Source: Oscillospiraceae bacterium | GTDB lineage: Bacteria; Bacillota; Clostridia; Oscillospirales; SIG627 | Assembly: GCA_015063985.1 (NCBI GenBank) | Contig: SVTC01000009.1 | Coordinates: 1-64,000 of the forward strand | Length of the DNA stretch: 64,000 bases | Direction of reading: 5' to 3' | In this document: positions 53,931 through 64,000 of the stretch, one piece after another | How positions within the stretch are numbered: position 1 is the stretch's first letter | How the letters are laid out: every line of letters begins with the position of its first letter | Program-made: the position numbers and the translations under genes | Notes under the pieces: model-generated | Told to the model about the DNA's origin: nothing | The model's input: the letters and a program-made list of their open reading frames with translations, nothing else | The model's database searches: none

Positions 53931-54934
53931 AAAGCCACCGTACCGTCGCCGTATTTATCCCCCACAGAGGATGCAAGAACAACTGTGTATTCTGTGACCA
54001 GAAGACCATCACGGGAGTTAGAGAATTCGACCCCGAGCAGGTCAAAGCTCAGTTAGCCAAGGTCTTTTCGGATCCCTACGCCAAGGGCGCACAGATAGCC
54101 TTTTTCGGCGGAAGCTTTACTGCCATCGACAGAAAGCTGATGTGCGATCTTCTCAGCCTTGCAACGGATTATTACCTAAAGGGACTCAGCAGCGGCATAC
54201 GCCTCTCCACTCGTCCCGATGCGGTGAACAGCGAAATAATATCCATACTGAAAAGCCACCCCGTAAAGGCGGTGGAGCTTGGAATACAATCCACCGACGA
54301 CGGTGTTTTAAGAGCTTGCCAAAGAGGCTGCGACACCAAGGCAAGCTTTGAGGGAGCACGCCTTGTAAAGGAGGGCGGCTTCGAATTTACCGCACAGATG
54401 ATGATAGGGCTTCCGTCCAGCACTCTCGAAAAGGAAATGAACACCGCCAACGACGTTATAAAAATGGGAGCAGACTGTGCGAGAGTATATCCCACCGTTG
54501 TTTTTGACGGTACTGTTTTGGGAAAAATGGCGCAAAACGGCGAATACTCCCCCCTTGAAGAGGAGGATGCGGTCAACAGAGGCGCAGAGGTATGCGGCAA
54601 GCTGATTTCCTCAAACGTCAGGCTTTTGAGAGTCGGGCTTTGCGAAAGCGACGAGCTCCATTCACCGAAGGTCTTGGGAGGAGCTAATTTCTCAAGCTAC
54701 GGAGAGATGGTCTATTCAAGGATCTACCTCACAAAGCTGTTAAAAAGGCTTGAGGAAACAGACGTGAAGAACAAAGCTCTCACCGTCCTCGCCGCACCAA
54801 ACGAGCTTTCAAGGGTCTGCGGCTACAAAAGGATCAACAAGAACGTTATCAGCCAAAGATTCTCACCAAGCTCCGTCTCATTTCGGGGCGACCGATACGT
54901 ACTCCCCTTTGATATAAAGCTTCAGATAACTTAG
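53927..54934 (+). CDS. Radical SAM protein (Elp3-like)
   Basis: VFIPHRGCKNNCVFCDQKTITG (CxxxCxxC); FGGSFTAID; GIQSTDDGVLRACQRG. Confidence 0.9.
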   Translation: MKSHRTVAVFIPHRGCKNNCVFCDQKTITGVREFDPEQVKAQLAKVFSDPYAKGAQIAFFGGSFTAIDRKLMCDLLSLATDYYLKGLSSGIRLSTRPDAVNSEIISILKSHPVKAVELGIQSTDDGVLRACQRGCDTKASFEGARLVKEGGFEFTAQMMIGLPSSTLEKEMNTANDVIKMGADCARVYPTVVFDGTVLGKMAQNGEYSPLEEEDAVNRGAEVCGKLISSNVRLLRVGLCESDELHSPKVLGGANFSSYGEMVYSRIYLTKLLKRLEETDVKNKALTVLAAPNELSRVCGYKRINKNVISQRFSPSSVSFRGDRYVLPFDIKLQIT

Positions 54935-54946
54935 GAAAGGTATTTT

Positions 54947-57900
54947 ATGTATTTAAAAACACTTGAACTACAGGGCTTCAAGTCCTTCCCTGACAAGACG
55001 GTCATCAGCTTCGAGCCGGGAATAACCGCCATAGTCGGCGCTAACGGAAGCGGCAAAAGCAATATTTCCGACGCTGTCAGATGGGTTCTGGGAGAAATGT
55101 CCCCCAAATCCCTAAGATCGGGAAAAATGGAGGACGTGATCTTCAACGGAACCGCCAAAAGAAAGCCCTCAAGCTTTGCGGAGGTGGTTTTGACCATTGA
55201 TAACTCCGACGGGCTTATGAAAATAGACTACGATGAGGTAAGCGTTTGCCGCCGACTTTACCGCTCCGGCGAAAGCGAGTACCGCATAAACAAGGAAAAG
55301 GTGCGTCTTAAGGACGTGGTCGATCTGTTTTTGAATACCGGTATCGGCAGAGAAGGCTACTCCATAATCAGCCAGGGAAAGATAAGTGAGATCATTTCCG
55401 TTAAAGGCAGTGACAGAAGAGACATCTTTGAAGAAGCGGCGGGTATAAGCCGTTTCAGATACCGCAAAAGCGAGGCAAACTCAAAGCTTTTGCAGGTAAA
55501 CGAAAACTCACAGCGCGTAGGAGACATCCTCGCCGAGGTGGAAGCACGCCTGCCATCCCTTGAAAAGCAAAGCGAAAAGGCCACAAAATATCTTGAGCTT
55601 GCAGGGGAGAAAAAGAGTCTTGAGATCGCATTTTGGGCAGAAAAGCTCAAATCCATAGAAAAGACCCGCCTTGAGACCTCGGCTCTTTACGAGGAGGAAA
55701 GCAAAAAGCTGGAAAAGGTCAACGATTCTCTTGCCGCCATCGAGGCAGAGCTTGATAAAAGCTACGTAGAAAGCCAGCAGGAGGCATTGACCTCCTCAGC
55801 TCTTACCGATGCCATCGCCGAGCTCAACTCCCAAAAGGCGGAGCTGTCAAAGCTTCTGTCAGTGGCGGAAAACGATATAAACCACTACAGAGAAAGCATC
55901 GCCACTCTTGAAAGGGAAGGCTCCGAAACACTTTCATGCGAAAGCGAGATGGAGATCATCAGCCTTTGTAAGGCGGCTTTGGAGGAAAAGAAGACGCTCT
56001 GCCAAAAGGCACTGGACGAGCTGGATGCATCGCAAAAAAGCCTGGACGAGCTGCAAAGCGTGATAAACGACCTTATGCTTGAGCAGGATCTTGCCATAGC
56101 AAAAAAGGAAGAGCTGGAGGAGCAGATCCAGGAAAAGGAGCTGCGCCAAATGGAAAAAAAGAGCTTTTCCAAGGCAAGAAACGACCGTATAGGTCAGCTC
56201 AGCTCTCAGCTTAGTGAAAAATCCAACGAGCTTCTATCCAAAAAGCAGATCCTTGATCAGCTCAAGAAGGAGCTGAAGCTTGCCGAAGACGAGCTTGAGG
56301 AAAGGTACCTTTTAAGAGATGAATTAAAGGACGAAGGAGATGCTCTGGAAAGGGAGCTTGACGAGGCGGACAAGGAAAAAAGAAACGCCGATCTGAAGCT
56401 TTTGGAAGTAAACCAGAGAAAAGATACTCTTCTCAGAATGGAAAAGCTCCTCGAGGGCTTCTCCGGAAGCGTAAAGGAGGTTATGAACGCTCACGAAAGA
56501 AAAGAGCTTTCCGGCATTCACGGCCCCGTATCGAGGCTTATCAGCACTCCCGAGGAATATATCACCGCCATCGAGACCGCCCTGGGAGCAGGTATACAAA
56601 ACGTAGTAGTGTCCGATGAAAAAGCGGCAAAGGAGGCCATTGCCTTTTTGAAGCGTACCCGCTCGGGCAGAGCCACCTTCCTCCCCTTGAGCACTCTGCG
56701 TCCCAACGTAATAAATATGTCCGATATATCCCATCCCGGTTTTATCGGTAATGCGGCAGAGCTTGTAAAATGCGACGTCGCCTACCTTCCCGCCGTGAAA
56801 TTCCTTTTGGGAAGAACCGCCGTGTGCGATAATATCGACAGCGCCGCAAGCCTGGCAGCAAAAAAGAACTACAGTCTGAGAATAGTCACCCTTGACGGTC
56901 AGATAATAAACGCGGGCGGCTCATTCACGGGAGGTCAGCAGCTCAACAAAACGGGTATCCTCTCCAGAACGGGAGATATCGCCCGTCTCGAGCAGCAGTC
57001 GGCAAGCTTAAAGGAGCTTGCGGACAAGGCAGGCAGCGAGCTCAAAGCCCTCAAAGAGAAAAGCGAAAGGCTTTACGCAAAAAAGAAAAAATGCGCAGAG
57101 GAGCTCGATCTGGCAAAGCAGAAGGTCTACAAGCTTGAAAATTCCCTTGAGGCACAAAAGGATCTTTTAAGCTCAATGGATCAGACCCTTTCGGCACTGG
57201 ACAGCGAAAAGGAGCTTCTGGCAAAGCAGGGCGAGGACGAAAAGGAGCTTATTTTGCGCCTCGAGCAGGAAAACCTTGCCTTGAACCGCCTTTTCGAGGA
57301 AAACGACACCGTTCTTTCCTCCTTAGCCGTTAAGATAAGAGCTCGTAATTCCGAAAAGGAAGGCATCATAAGCCAAAACACCCTTCTTGCCTCTCGCCTT
57401 GCAACCGCTGAGGGCGAGGTAAGGCTTTCCGAGGATCAGCTTCGTGCCGCAGAGCAAAAGCTTGAGGAAAAGAAAGAAAGAAGCCTGCGACTTGAAAGCG
57501 ATAAGGAGCTTCTAAAGGAAAAGATCGCCGTAAGAAGTGAAAACATTTCCGAATACGTAGAAAAGAGCAACGGCTTAGAGCAGGAAATAGCCGATGCCAG
57601 ATCTAGGCTTGACTCCTGCAGAGAAAAAATAGCCCTTATAGAAAAGCTGAGCTTCGAAAAGCGCAACCGCCAAAAGGAGCTGAACCTTGAAAAGGACAGA
57701 TACAACGATATCTGCACGGGCTATATGATAAAGCTGGACGGCTTTGAAAAGGAAAAGGAAGGCTTTTTGCAAAAGCTCAAGGAGGAGTACGATCTTGAAA
57801 GCAACAGCGAGGAGTTCTTATCCGTTCCCGAGGGCGAGGCAAGCCGTCTTGGCGGAGAGGTCAGACTGATATTCTTGAGAAAAGAGATCAAAAAGCTCGG

Positions 57901-58513
57901 CAACGTCAACACCGATTCCGTTGAAGAATACCGCCAGACCAAGGAACGCTACGACTTTTTGAAAAAGCAATACGACGATATCGTTACCAGCAAGGATGAG
58001 CTGGAAAAGCTCATACTTTCCCTGGAAAAGACCATGCGTGAAATGTTTATCTCATCCTTCGAGCAGATCCGTCAGGGCTTTAAGGAGACCTTTACCACCC
58101 TCTTCGGAGGCGGAACTGCGGATATAGTTCTTACCGACAAGGACGATATACTCAACTGCGGAATAGAGATAAACGTCCAGCCTCCCGGAAAGCTTGTTAA
58201 AAATCTTTCTCTGCTTTCCGGCGGAGAGCAGGCATTCGTCGCCATAGCGCTGTATTTTGCAATTCTGAAGGTAAACCCCACGCCTTTTTGTATTTTCGAC
58301 GAGATCGAAAGCGCTCTCGACGAGGCAAATATTTATAGATACGCGGATTATCTTAAGAAAAACTGCGATAAAACACAGTTTGTGGTCATAACCCACAGAA
58401 GAGGAACCATGGAATTTGCCGACGTTTTATACGGCATAACCATGCAGGAAAAGGGTGTCAGCGACTTTATTCGTCTCGATGCCGCAGGCCTTGATATGTT
58501 CAAGACCGAATAA
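54947..58513 (+). CDS. smc: Chromosome segregation protein SMC
   Basis: LELQGFKSFPDKTVISFEPGITAIVGANGSGKSNISDAVRWVLGE; LSLLSGGEQAFVAIALYFAI; FCIFDEIESALDEAN. Confidence 0.98.
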   Translation: MYLKTLELQGFKSFPDKTVISFEPGITAIVGANGSGKSNISDAVRWVLGEMSPKSLRSGKMEDVIFNGTAKRKPSSFAEVVLTIDNSDGLMKIDYDEVSVCRRLYRSGESEYRINKEKVRLKDVVDLFLNTGIGREGYSIISQGKISEIISVKGSDRRDIFEEAAGISRFRYRKSEANSKLLQVNENSQRVGDILAEVEARLPSLEKQSEKATKYLELAGEKKSLEIAFWAEKLKSIEKTRLETSALYEEESKKLEKVNDSLAAIEAELDKSYVESQQEALTSSALTDAIAELNSQKAELSKLLSVAENDINHYRESIATLEREGSETLSCESEMEIISLCKAALEEKKTLCQKALDELDASQKSLDELQSVINDLMLEQDLAIAKKEELEEQIQEKELRQMEKKSFSKARNDRIGQLSSQLSEKSNELLSKKQILDQLKKELKLAEDELEERYLLRDELKDEGDALERELDEADKEKRNADLKLLEVNQRKDTLLRMEKLLEGFSGSVKEVMNAHERKELSGIHGPVSRLISTPEEYITAIETALGAGIQNVVVSDEKAAKEAIAFLKRTRSGRATFLPLSTLRPNVINMSDISHPGFIGNAAELVKCDVAYLPAVKFLLGRTAVCDNIDSAASLAAKKNYSLRIVTLDGQIINAGGSFTGGQQLNKTGILSRTGDIARLEQQSASLKELADKAGSELKALKEKSERLYAKKKKCAEELDLAKQKVYKLENSLEAQKDLLSSMDQTLSALDSEKELLAKQGEDEKELILRLEQENLALNRLFEENDTVLSSLAVKIRARNSEKEGIISQNTLLASRLATAEGEVRLSEDQLRAAEQKLEEKKERSLRLESDKELLKEKIAVRSENISEYVEKSNGLEQEIADARSRLDSCREKIALIEKLSFEKRNRQKELNLEKDRYNDICTGYMIKLDGFEKEKEGFLQKLKEEYDLESNSEEFLSVPEGEASRLGGEVRLIFLRKEIKKLGNVNTDSVEEYRQTKERYDFLKKQYDDIVTSKDELEKLILSLEKTMREMFISSFEQIRQGFKETFTTLFGGGTADIVLTDKDDILNCGIEINVQPPGKLVKNLSLLSGGEQAFVAIALYFAILKVNPTPFCIFDEIESALDEANIYRYADYLKKNCDKTQFVVITHRRGTMEFADVLYGITMQEKGVSDFIRLDAAGLDMFKTE

Positions 58514-58529
58514 TAAACGAGGTAAAACA

Positions 58530-59441
58530 ATGTCATTTTTTGAAAAACTGAAAAACGGTCTGAAAAAGACCAAAAACTTCTTTACCGTTCAGACCGACAA
58601 TCTTTTCAGAAGCTTCTCCGGAGAATTGGACGACGACTTTTACGAGGAGCTTGAAGAGACCCTTATCCTCTCCGACGTGGGCGCAAGAGCCAGCGAGGAG
58701 ATAATCGACTCTTTGAAGGAAAAGATAAAAACCGACAGAATAATGACTGCCGAAGCAGCAAAGCAGGCTCTTAAGGATATTCTTTACGAGATGATCAGCT
58801 TTGAAAATACCGAGCTGGATCTTTCGACCACTCCCGCCACCGTGCTTGTGATCGGCGTAAACGGCGTGGGCAAGACCACCTCCATCGCAAAGATAGCAAA
58901 CTGCCTGAAGAATCAAGGAAAAAAGGTAATGCTTGCCGCCGGAGACACCTTCCGCGCCGCTGCAATAGATCAGATCAAGGTCTGGGCAGACAGATTGGGC
59001 GTGGAGCTTATTAAGCACTCCGACGGAAGCGACCCCGCCGCAGTGGTATTCGATGCGGTCAACGCCGCAAAAAAAAGAGGCGCCGACGTTCTCATCTGTG
59101 ACACCGCCGGAAGACTCCACAACAAAAAGAATCTTATGGACGAGCTGGCAAAGATAAACCGCGTTATCGACAGAGAAATGCCCGGCAATGCAAGAGAGAC
59201 TCTTCTCGTGCTGGACGCAACCACCGGCCAGAACGCAGTAAATCAAGCAAAGGAATTCTTAAACGCCGCAAAGATCACGGGTCTGGTACTCACAAAGCTT
59301 GACGGCACCGCCAAGGGCGGAATAGTGTTCAGCTTAAAGCAGGAGCTTGGCATACCCGTTAAGTTTATAGGTGTAGGGGAGCAGGCAGACGATCTGCAGC
59401 CCTTCGATCCCAAGGAATTTATTGATGCACTTTTTGAATAA
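58530..59441 (+). CDS. ftsY: Signal recognition particle receptor FtsY
   Basis: VIGVNGVGKTTSIAKIA; AAGDTFRAAAIDQI; DTAGRLHNKKNLMDELAKI; ATG at 58530. Confidence 0.97.
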   Translation: MSFFEKLKNGLKKTKNFFTVQTDNLFRSFSGELDDDFYEELEETLILSDVGARASEEIIDSLKEKIKTDRIMTAEAAKQALKDILYEMISFENTELDLSTTPATVLVIGVNGVGKTTSIAKIANCLKNQGKKVMLAAGDTFRAAAIDQIKVWADRLGVELIKHSDGSDPAAVVFDAVNAAKKRGADVLICDTAGRLHNKKNLMDELAKINRVIDREMPGNARETLLVLDATTGQNAVNQAKEFLNAAKITGLVLTKLDGTAKGGIVFSLKQELGIPVKFIGVGEQADDLQPFDPKEFIDALFE

Positions 59442-59450
59442 GGAGAGCCT

Positions 59451-60059
59451 ATGAAGATAGTATTTGCATCGGGAAATGCCCACAAGCTGAGAGAGGTAAC
59501 AGAGCTTCTTGAAGCCTCTATGTCTGTCCCCTTTGAGCTTTTATCCCTAAAGGATATCGGCTTTGAGGGCGACATCGTAGAGGACGGAAGCACCTTTGAG
59601 GAAAACTCAATGATAAAGGCAAAGACGGTTTACGATTTTTGCCACCTTCCCGTTATTGCCGACGATTCAGGCATCTGTGTTGATGCCCTCGGCGGTGCCC
59701 CCGGCATCCATTCGGCAAGATACGCTCAGGTCTTCGCCGACAAAAACAGTCCCGACGACACCAATACCGAGCTTCTTTTAAAGAATATGGCGGGAAAGAC
59801 TGACAGAAAAGCGCAGTTCGTATGCGCCGTCAGCTTTGTCAGCGAGACTCTCAGCTTCACCGTAAGAGGTGAATGCCACGGCGAGGTAATAAACGAAAAA
59901 AGAGGCGACGGCGGCTTCGGCTACGATCCAATTTTCTATATGAAGGAATTCCAAAAGACACTGAGCGAGGTCACCGAGGAGGAAAAGAACTCCGTAAGCC
60001 ACAGAGGCAAGGCGATCCGCGCCGCCGCGGAAAAGATCTCGAGGGCATTTGAAAAATGA
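59451..60059 (+). CDS. rdgB: XTP/dITP diphosphatase (RdgB/HAM1)
   Basis: VFASGNAHKLREVTELL; DDSGICVDALGGAPGIHSARYA; DGGFGYDPIFY; SHRGKAIRAA. Confidence 0.96.
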   Translation: MKIVFASGNAHKLREVTELLEASMSVPFELLSLKDIGFEGDIVEDGSTFEENSMIKAKTVYDFCHLPVIADDSGICVDALGGAPGIHSARYAQVFADKNSPDDTNTELLLKNMAGKTDRKAQFVCAVSFVSETLSFTVRGECHGEVINEKRGDGGFGYDPIFYMKEFQKTLSEVTEEEKNSVSHRGKAIRAAAEKISRAFEK

Positions 60060-60661
60060 ATCTCGGAATCTTCGGCGGAAGCTTCAATCCTCCCCACAGG
60101 GGGCATCTTGTGGCGGCAAAGGCTTTTTTTGAAGAAGCAAAGCTTGACCGTCTTTTAATTACCGTTGCAGGAAAGCCTCCCCACAAGGAGCTTGACGAAA
60201 AATGCAGTGATGCCCATCGCCTGGAAATGACCAGATTAAACTTTCTCTCAATGGGAGAAAGAGTCACCGTCAGCGACATAGAGCTTATGCGCCGAGGAAA
60301 AAGCTATACCTACGACACACTTTGTCAGCTCAAAAAGCTCTACCCCGATGATAAGCTGTTCTTATATTGCGGAAGCGATATGCTCTTAAGCTTCAAAAGG
60401 TGGTACAGATACACCGATATTCTGAAAATGTGCACCCTTTGCGTAATGAAGCGTCTGGACTGCGTCCCCCTCTGGGAAAGCTCGCTGAAGGAGCTTGAGG
60501 ATGAGGCGCCCAACGGAATAATCCCCATTACCGCTCCTCACTATGAGGAAAGCTCCACTGCAGTAAGAAAAGAGCTGAGCAGAGGAAGCATCCCCGCGGG
60601 GCTGGTGGACGAGGTGGCAGACTACATCAGGCAAAGGGGGCTGTATCTTGCAGGATCTTGA
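60056..60661 (+). CDS. nadD: Nicotinate-nucleotide adenylyltransferase
   Basis: LGIFGGSFNPPHRGHLVAAKAF; SSTAVRKELSRG..VADYIRQRGLY. Confidence 0.96.
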   Translation: MNLGIFGGSFNPPHRGHLVAAKAFFEEAKLDRLLITVAGKPPHKELDEKCSDAHRLEMTRLNFLSMGERVTVSDIELMRRGKSYTYDTLCQLKKLYPDDKLFLYCGSDMLLSFKRWYRYTDILKMCTLCVMKRLDCVPLWESSLKELEDEAPNGIIPITAPHYEESSTAVRKELSRGSIPAGLVDEVADYIRQRGLYLAGS

Positions 60662-61271
60662 TTTTCTGGAAAAAGAGGTAGTAGCAAGAGTATCGAAAAA
60701 AAGAGCCCGTCACGTAATGGGAGTCAAGGAAGAGCTCACTTACCTTTGCCAAGCCTTTGAGCTCAGCCAAAAGGATACCAACGGAATGCTTGCGGCGGCT
60801 CTTCTTCACGATATAACCAAGGAAGACGATATGGCCCTTCAGCTTGAAACCGTCAGGGCTCATGGGCTTGTACCCTCAGAGGACGACGTCAAAAGCGTGT
60901 ACACCTTTCACGCTCTTTCGGGATACGTGCTTTGCAGAGACCAATACAAGCTTGACAGCGATTTTGCTCTTGCCGTGCTCCATCACTCCACGGGAGGAGA
61001 GGATCTGAGCCTATTTGATAAGCTTTTGTACGTTGCCGACTATATTGAAGAAGGCAGAGGCTATCCCGACTGTATGAAAATGAGGAATTTTGTACATCAG
61101 GGCATAGACAATGCGGATAATTTTAAGGAAAGACTTGAAATACTGGATCAAGCGGTGTATAATATTGCAGATAACACCGTAAAATTCCTCGTCGAGCGAG
61201 ATATGTACCTTCACCCCAATACTCCGCTGATGAGAGATTACTATAAGCCCCATGGGAAAGGAAGGCTTTAA
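60648..61271 (+). CDS. yqeK: HD domain protein YqeK (predicted Ap4A hydrolase)
   Basis: RARHVMGVKEELTYLCQAF; LLHDITKEDDM; AVLHHSTGGEDLSLFDKLLYVADYIEEGR. Confidence 0.93.
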   Translation: MQDLDFLEKEVVARVSKKRARHVMGVKEELTYLCQAFELSQKDTNGMLAAALLHDITKEDDMALQLETVRAHGLVPSEDDVKSVYTFHALSGYVLCRDQYKLDSDFALAVLHHSTGGEDLSLFDKLLYVADYIEEGRGYPDCMKMRNFVHQGIDNADNFKERLEILDQAVYNIADNTVKFLVERDMYLHPNTPLMRDYYKPHGKGRL

Positions 61272-61645
61272 TGACCAAGGAACAGATTTTTGAAAAAGTC
61301 AAGCTGATCGCCAACACCCTCGACAAAAAGAAGGCAAAGGACGTTAAGATCCTTTACGTTCACGATCAGACCGTTATAGCAGACTATTTTGTCATCGCCC
61401 ACGGAACAAGCACCACTCAGGTCAAGGCACTTGCCGACGAGGTGGACTACGTTCTCGGGGAAAACAACACCCCCTGCTCCTCCATAGAAGGAAGAGACGG
61501 CGGAAGCTGGATAGTGCTGGATTGCGACGACGTGCTGGTTCACGTTTTCCATTCCGAGCAAAGAAACTATTATAACCTTGAAAAACTTTGGGCGGATGCC
61601 GAGCTTATTCCCTTTGAGCCCGACACAGTCCCTGCAGGAGAATAA
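61271..61645 (+). CDS. rsfS: Ribosome silencing factor RsfS
   Basis: [57 protein letters not shown]. Confidence 0.96.
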   Translation: MTKEQIFEKVKLIANTLDKKKAKDVKILYVHDQTVIADYFVIAHGTSTTQVKALADEVDYVLGENNTPCSSIEGRDGGSWIVLDCDDVLVHVFHSEQRNYYNLEKLWADAELIPFEPDTVPAGE

Positions 61646-61647
61646 AA

Positions 61648-64000
61648 ATGATCTACGATTTTAAGACAAACGACAAAAAATGGCAGGACATTTGGGATGA
61701 AAAGGAAGCCTTTAAGGCATACAACAACTCCGACAAGCCCAAATACTACACCCTCATCGAATTCCCCTACCCCTCCGGTCAGGGACTTCATATCGGACAT
61801 CCCCGTCCCTACACCGCTCTTGATATAGTTTCCAGAAAGAAGCGTATGCAGGGCTACAACGTACTCTTCCCCATGGGCTGGGATGCCTTCGGTCTGCCCA
61901 CCGAAAACTATGCGATCAAAAATAAGATCCATCCCCGTATAGTAACCGAGAAGAATATTGCCCGCTTCAAGTCTCAGCTCAAAAGTCTGGGCTTGAGCTT
62001 TGACTGGTCGAGAGAGATCAACACCACCGATCCTTCCTATTATAAGTGGACTCAGTGGATATTCCTCCAGCTCTTCAAGAAGGGCCTTGCTTACAAAAAG
62101 GAAATGAACGTTAACTTCTGCCCCTCCTGCAAGGTGGTTCTCGCCAACGAGGAGGCTGCAGGCGGCGTTTGCGAGCGTTGCGGAACAGAGGTAGTCAGAA
62201 AAACAAAGAGCCAGTGGATGCTCAAGATCACCGAATATGCTCAGCGGCTTATAGACGATCTCGAGGGACTTGACTTTATCGAGAGAGTCAAGACTCAGGA
62301 GATCAACTGGATCGGCAGAAGCGAGGGCGCTCACGTCGACTTCAGATCCACCGAGGGCGATATAATAAAGGTATACACCACCCGTCCCGACACCCTCTTC
62401 GGCGCTACCTATATGGTAATCGCACCCGAGCACGAGCTGGTGGAAAAGTGGGCAGGCAAGCTCAAGAATCTTGATGCTGTACGAGAGTATCAGGCTCAGG
62501 CAGCTAAGAAGAGCGATTTTGAAAGAACAGAGCTTGTAAAGGACAAGACCGGCGTTAAGCTGGAAGGTGTTTGCGCCATCAACCCCGTAAACAACAAAGA
62601 GATTCCCATCTTCATTTCCGATTACGTTCTTGCCACCTACGGCACAGGTGCCATTATGGCAGTTCCCGCTCACGATACCCGTGACTGGGACTTTGCAAAG
62701 GTATTTAACCTCCCCATCATCGAGGTCGTCGGCGGAGGAAACGTTCAGGACGAGCCCTTTACCGACGTAGAGACAGGCATTCTGGTCAACTCGGACTTCC
62801 TCAACGGTCTGGAGGTAAAGGATGCAAAGGAAAAGATCATTTCCTGGCTGACCGAAAAGGGCATCGGAGAAAGAAAGGTAAACTTCAAGCTCCGCGACTG
62901 GGTATTCAGCCGTCAGAGATATTGGGGCGAGCCCGTTCCTCTGGTTTACTGTGAAAAGTGCGGATGGGTGGCAGTTCCCGAGGATCAGCTCCCCGTTACT
63001 CTTCCCGACGTAGAGGCATACGAGCCCACCGACAACGGCGAGAGCCCCCTCTCCAAGATCACAGATTGGGTAAACACCACCTGCCCCCATTGCCACGGCC
63101 CCGCACAGCGCGAGACCGACACTATGCCTCAGTGGGCGGGAAGCAGCTGGTATTTCTTAAGATATTGCGACCCTAACAACGACACCTGCCTTGCTTCCAA
63201 GGAGGCTTTGGATTACTGGATGCCCGTTGATTGGTACAACGGCGGTATGGAGCACGTTACTCTCCACCTCCTCTACAGCCGTTTTTGGGCCAAGTTTCTC
63301 TACGATATAGACATATTAAAGTGCAAGGAGCCCTATCTCAAGCGCACCGCACACGGTATGATCCTGGGCGAAAACGGCGAGAAGATGTCCAAGTCCAAGG
63401 GCAACGTTGTAAACCCCGATGAAATAGTGGATCAATTTGGCGCCGACACCCTCAGACTCTATGAAATGTTCATCGGCGACTTTGAGAAGAGCGCTCCCTG
63501 GAGCCCCTCCAGTATCAAGGGCTGCAAGAGATTCACCGAAAGATTTATGTCCCTCTACGACATTGCCTCCGGTAAGGGTGAGACTCCCGCTCTGACCAAG
63601 GGACTCCACAAGTGCATCAAGAAGGTTACAAGCGACATCGACAATATGAAGTTCAACACCGCTATTGCGGCTATAATGACCTTCGTAAACGAGGTGTACG
63701 ATAATAAGTCCCTTACACTGGACGAGCTTGCCATACTCACCAAGCTTCTTTGTCCTTTCGCTCCCCATATGTGCGAGGAGCTCTGGCAGATGCTGGGCAA
63801 CACCGACCTCTGCTCCCTGGCAAGCTGGCCCGAGTACGACGAGTCCAAGTGCATAGACGATACTATCGAGATCGTTGTTCAGATCTGCGGAAAGATCCGC
63901 GCTAAGCTTAACGTAAGCGCAGACGCCACAAAGGAAGAGGTCCTTGCCCTTGCAAAGGCAGATCCTGCAATCGCCCCCCAGATCGAAGGCAAGAGACTGG
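61648..64000 (+). CDS. leuS: Leucyl-tRNA synthetase (3' truncated by window edge)
   Basis: Translated from ATG at 61648: [49 protein letters not shown]; absent from the track because it is open at the window end. Confidence 0.97.
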   Translation, partial: MIYDFKTNDKKWQDIWDEKEAFKAYNNSDKPKYYTLIEFPYPSGQGLHIGHPRPYTALDIVSRKKRMQGYNVLFPMGWDAFGLPTENYAIKNKIHPRIVTEKNIARFKSQLKSLGLSFDWSREINTTDPSYYKWTQWIFLQLFKKGLAYKKEMNVNFCPSCKVVLANEEAAGGVCERCGTEVVRKTKSQWMLKITEYAQRLIDDLEGLDFIERVKTQEINWIGRSEGAHVDFRSTEGDIIKVYTTRPDTLFGATYMVIAPEHELVEKWAGKLKNLDAVREYQAQAAKKSDFERTELVKDKTGVKLEGVCAINPVNNKEIPIFISDYVLATYGTGAIMAVPAHDTRDWDFAKVFNLPIIEVVGGGNVQDEPFTDVETGILVNSDFLNGLEVKDAKEKIISWLTEKGIGERKVNFKLRDWVFSRQRYWGEPVPLVYCEKCGWVAVPEDQLPVTLPDVEAYEPTDNGESPLSKITDWVNTTCPHCHGPAQRETDTMPQWAGSSWYFLRYCDPNNDTCLASKEALDYWMPVDWYNGGMEHVTLHLLYSRFWAKFLYDIDILKCKEPYLKRTAHGMILGENGEKMSKSKGNVVNPDEIVDQFGADTLRLYEMFIGDFEKSAPWSPSSIKGCKRFTERFMSLYDIASGKGETPALTKGLHKCIKKVTSDIDNMKFNTAIAAIMTFVNEVYDNKSLTLDELAILTKLLCPFAPHMCEELWQMLGNTDLCSLASWPEYDESKCIDDTIEIVVQICGKIRAKLNVSADATKEEVLALAKADPAIAPQIEGKRL

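Noticed and set aside
58533-59246. 237-aa minus-strand ORF over ftsY
   Set aside because: Shadow ORF over conserved GTPase motifs of FtsY.
61570-63096. 508-aa minus-strand ORF over leuS
   Set aside because: Antisense to an unmistakable leucyl-tRNA synthetase (KMSKS and HIGH-like motifs on the plus strand); shadow ORF.
1-64000. CRISPR array
   Set aside because: No regularly spaced 24-40 bp repeats seen in any intergenic region, and no cas-like ORFs.

Overview
The window is 64 kb of a bacterial chromosome. It looks like a Clostridia-type Firmicute by gene content, consensus sigma-A promoters and AGGAGG-type ribosome binding sites; this taxonomic call is inference. Conserved blocks: (i) a minus-strand rpmG-secE-nusG-rplK-rplA-rplJ-rplL cluster at 18.5-22.0 kb with an L10-leader-like region; (ii) a plus-strand TrmH-dprA-topA-plsX-rnc-radicalSAM-smc-ftsY-rdgB-nadD-yqeK-rsfS-leuS run at 47.9-64.0 kb, with leuS truncated by the window edge; (iii) a tRNA-Arg(CCG) gene at 44.0 kb. 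The rest is accessory and catabolic: glycoside hydrolases (GH20-like, GH29-like and two uncharacterised TIM-barrel-like proteins), Gfo/Idh/MocA dehydrogenases, AraC regulators, a two-component system, tandem MgtC proteins, a TPP riboswitch with thiT, scattered phage terminase and late-regulator genes, three tandem tail-spike-like surface proteins, and a secreted metallo-beta-lactamase-fold protein. The strongest leads are: (1) an AraC / RhaM-like / M24 / M81 / ASRT-like / glycosidase-like operon at 22.1-28.6 kb; (2) a 917-aa P1B-ATPase-like protein in which the CPC and DKTGT motifs appear to be lost; (3) an AT-rich GH29-like gene bracketed by a 17-bp perfect direct repeat; (4) intact-looking terS and terL separated by a divergent TPP-riboswitch-thiT unit; (5) a tandem array of tail-spike-like lipoproteins next to the 3' end of a tRNA. 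All family calls come from reading the translations by eye; no database search was run.
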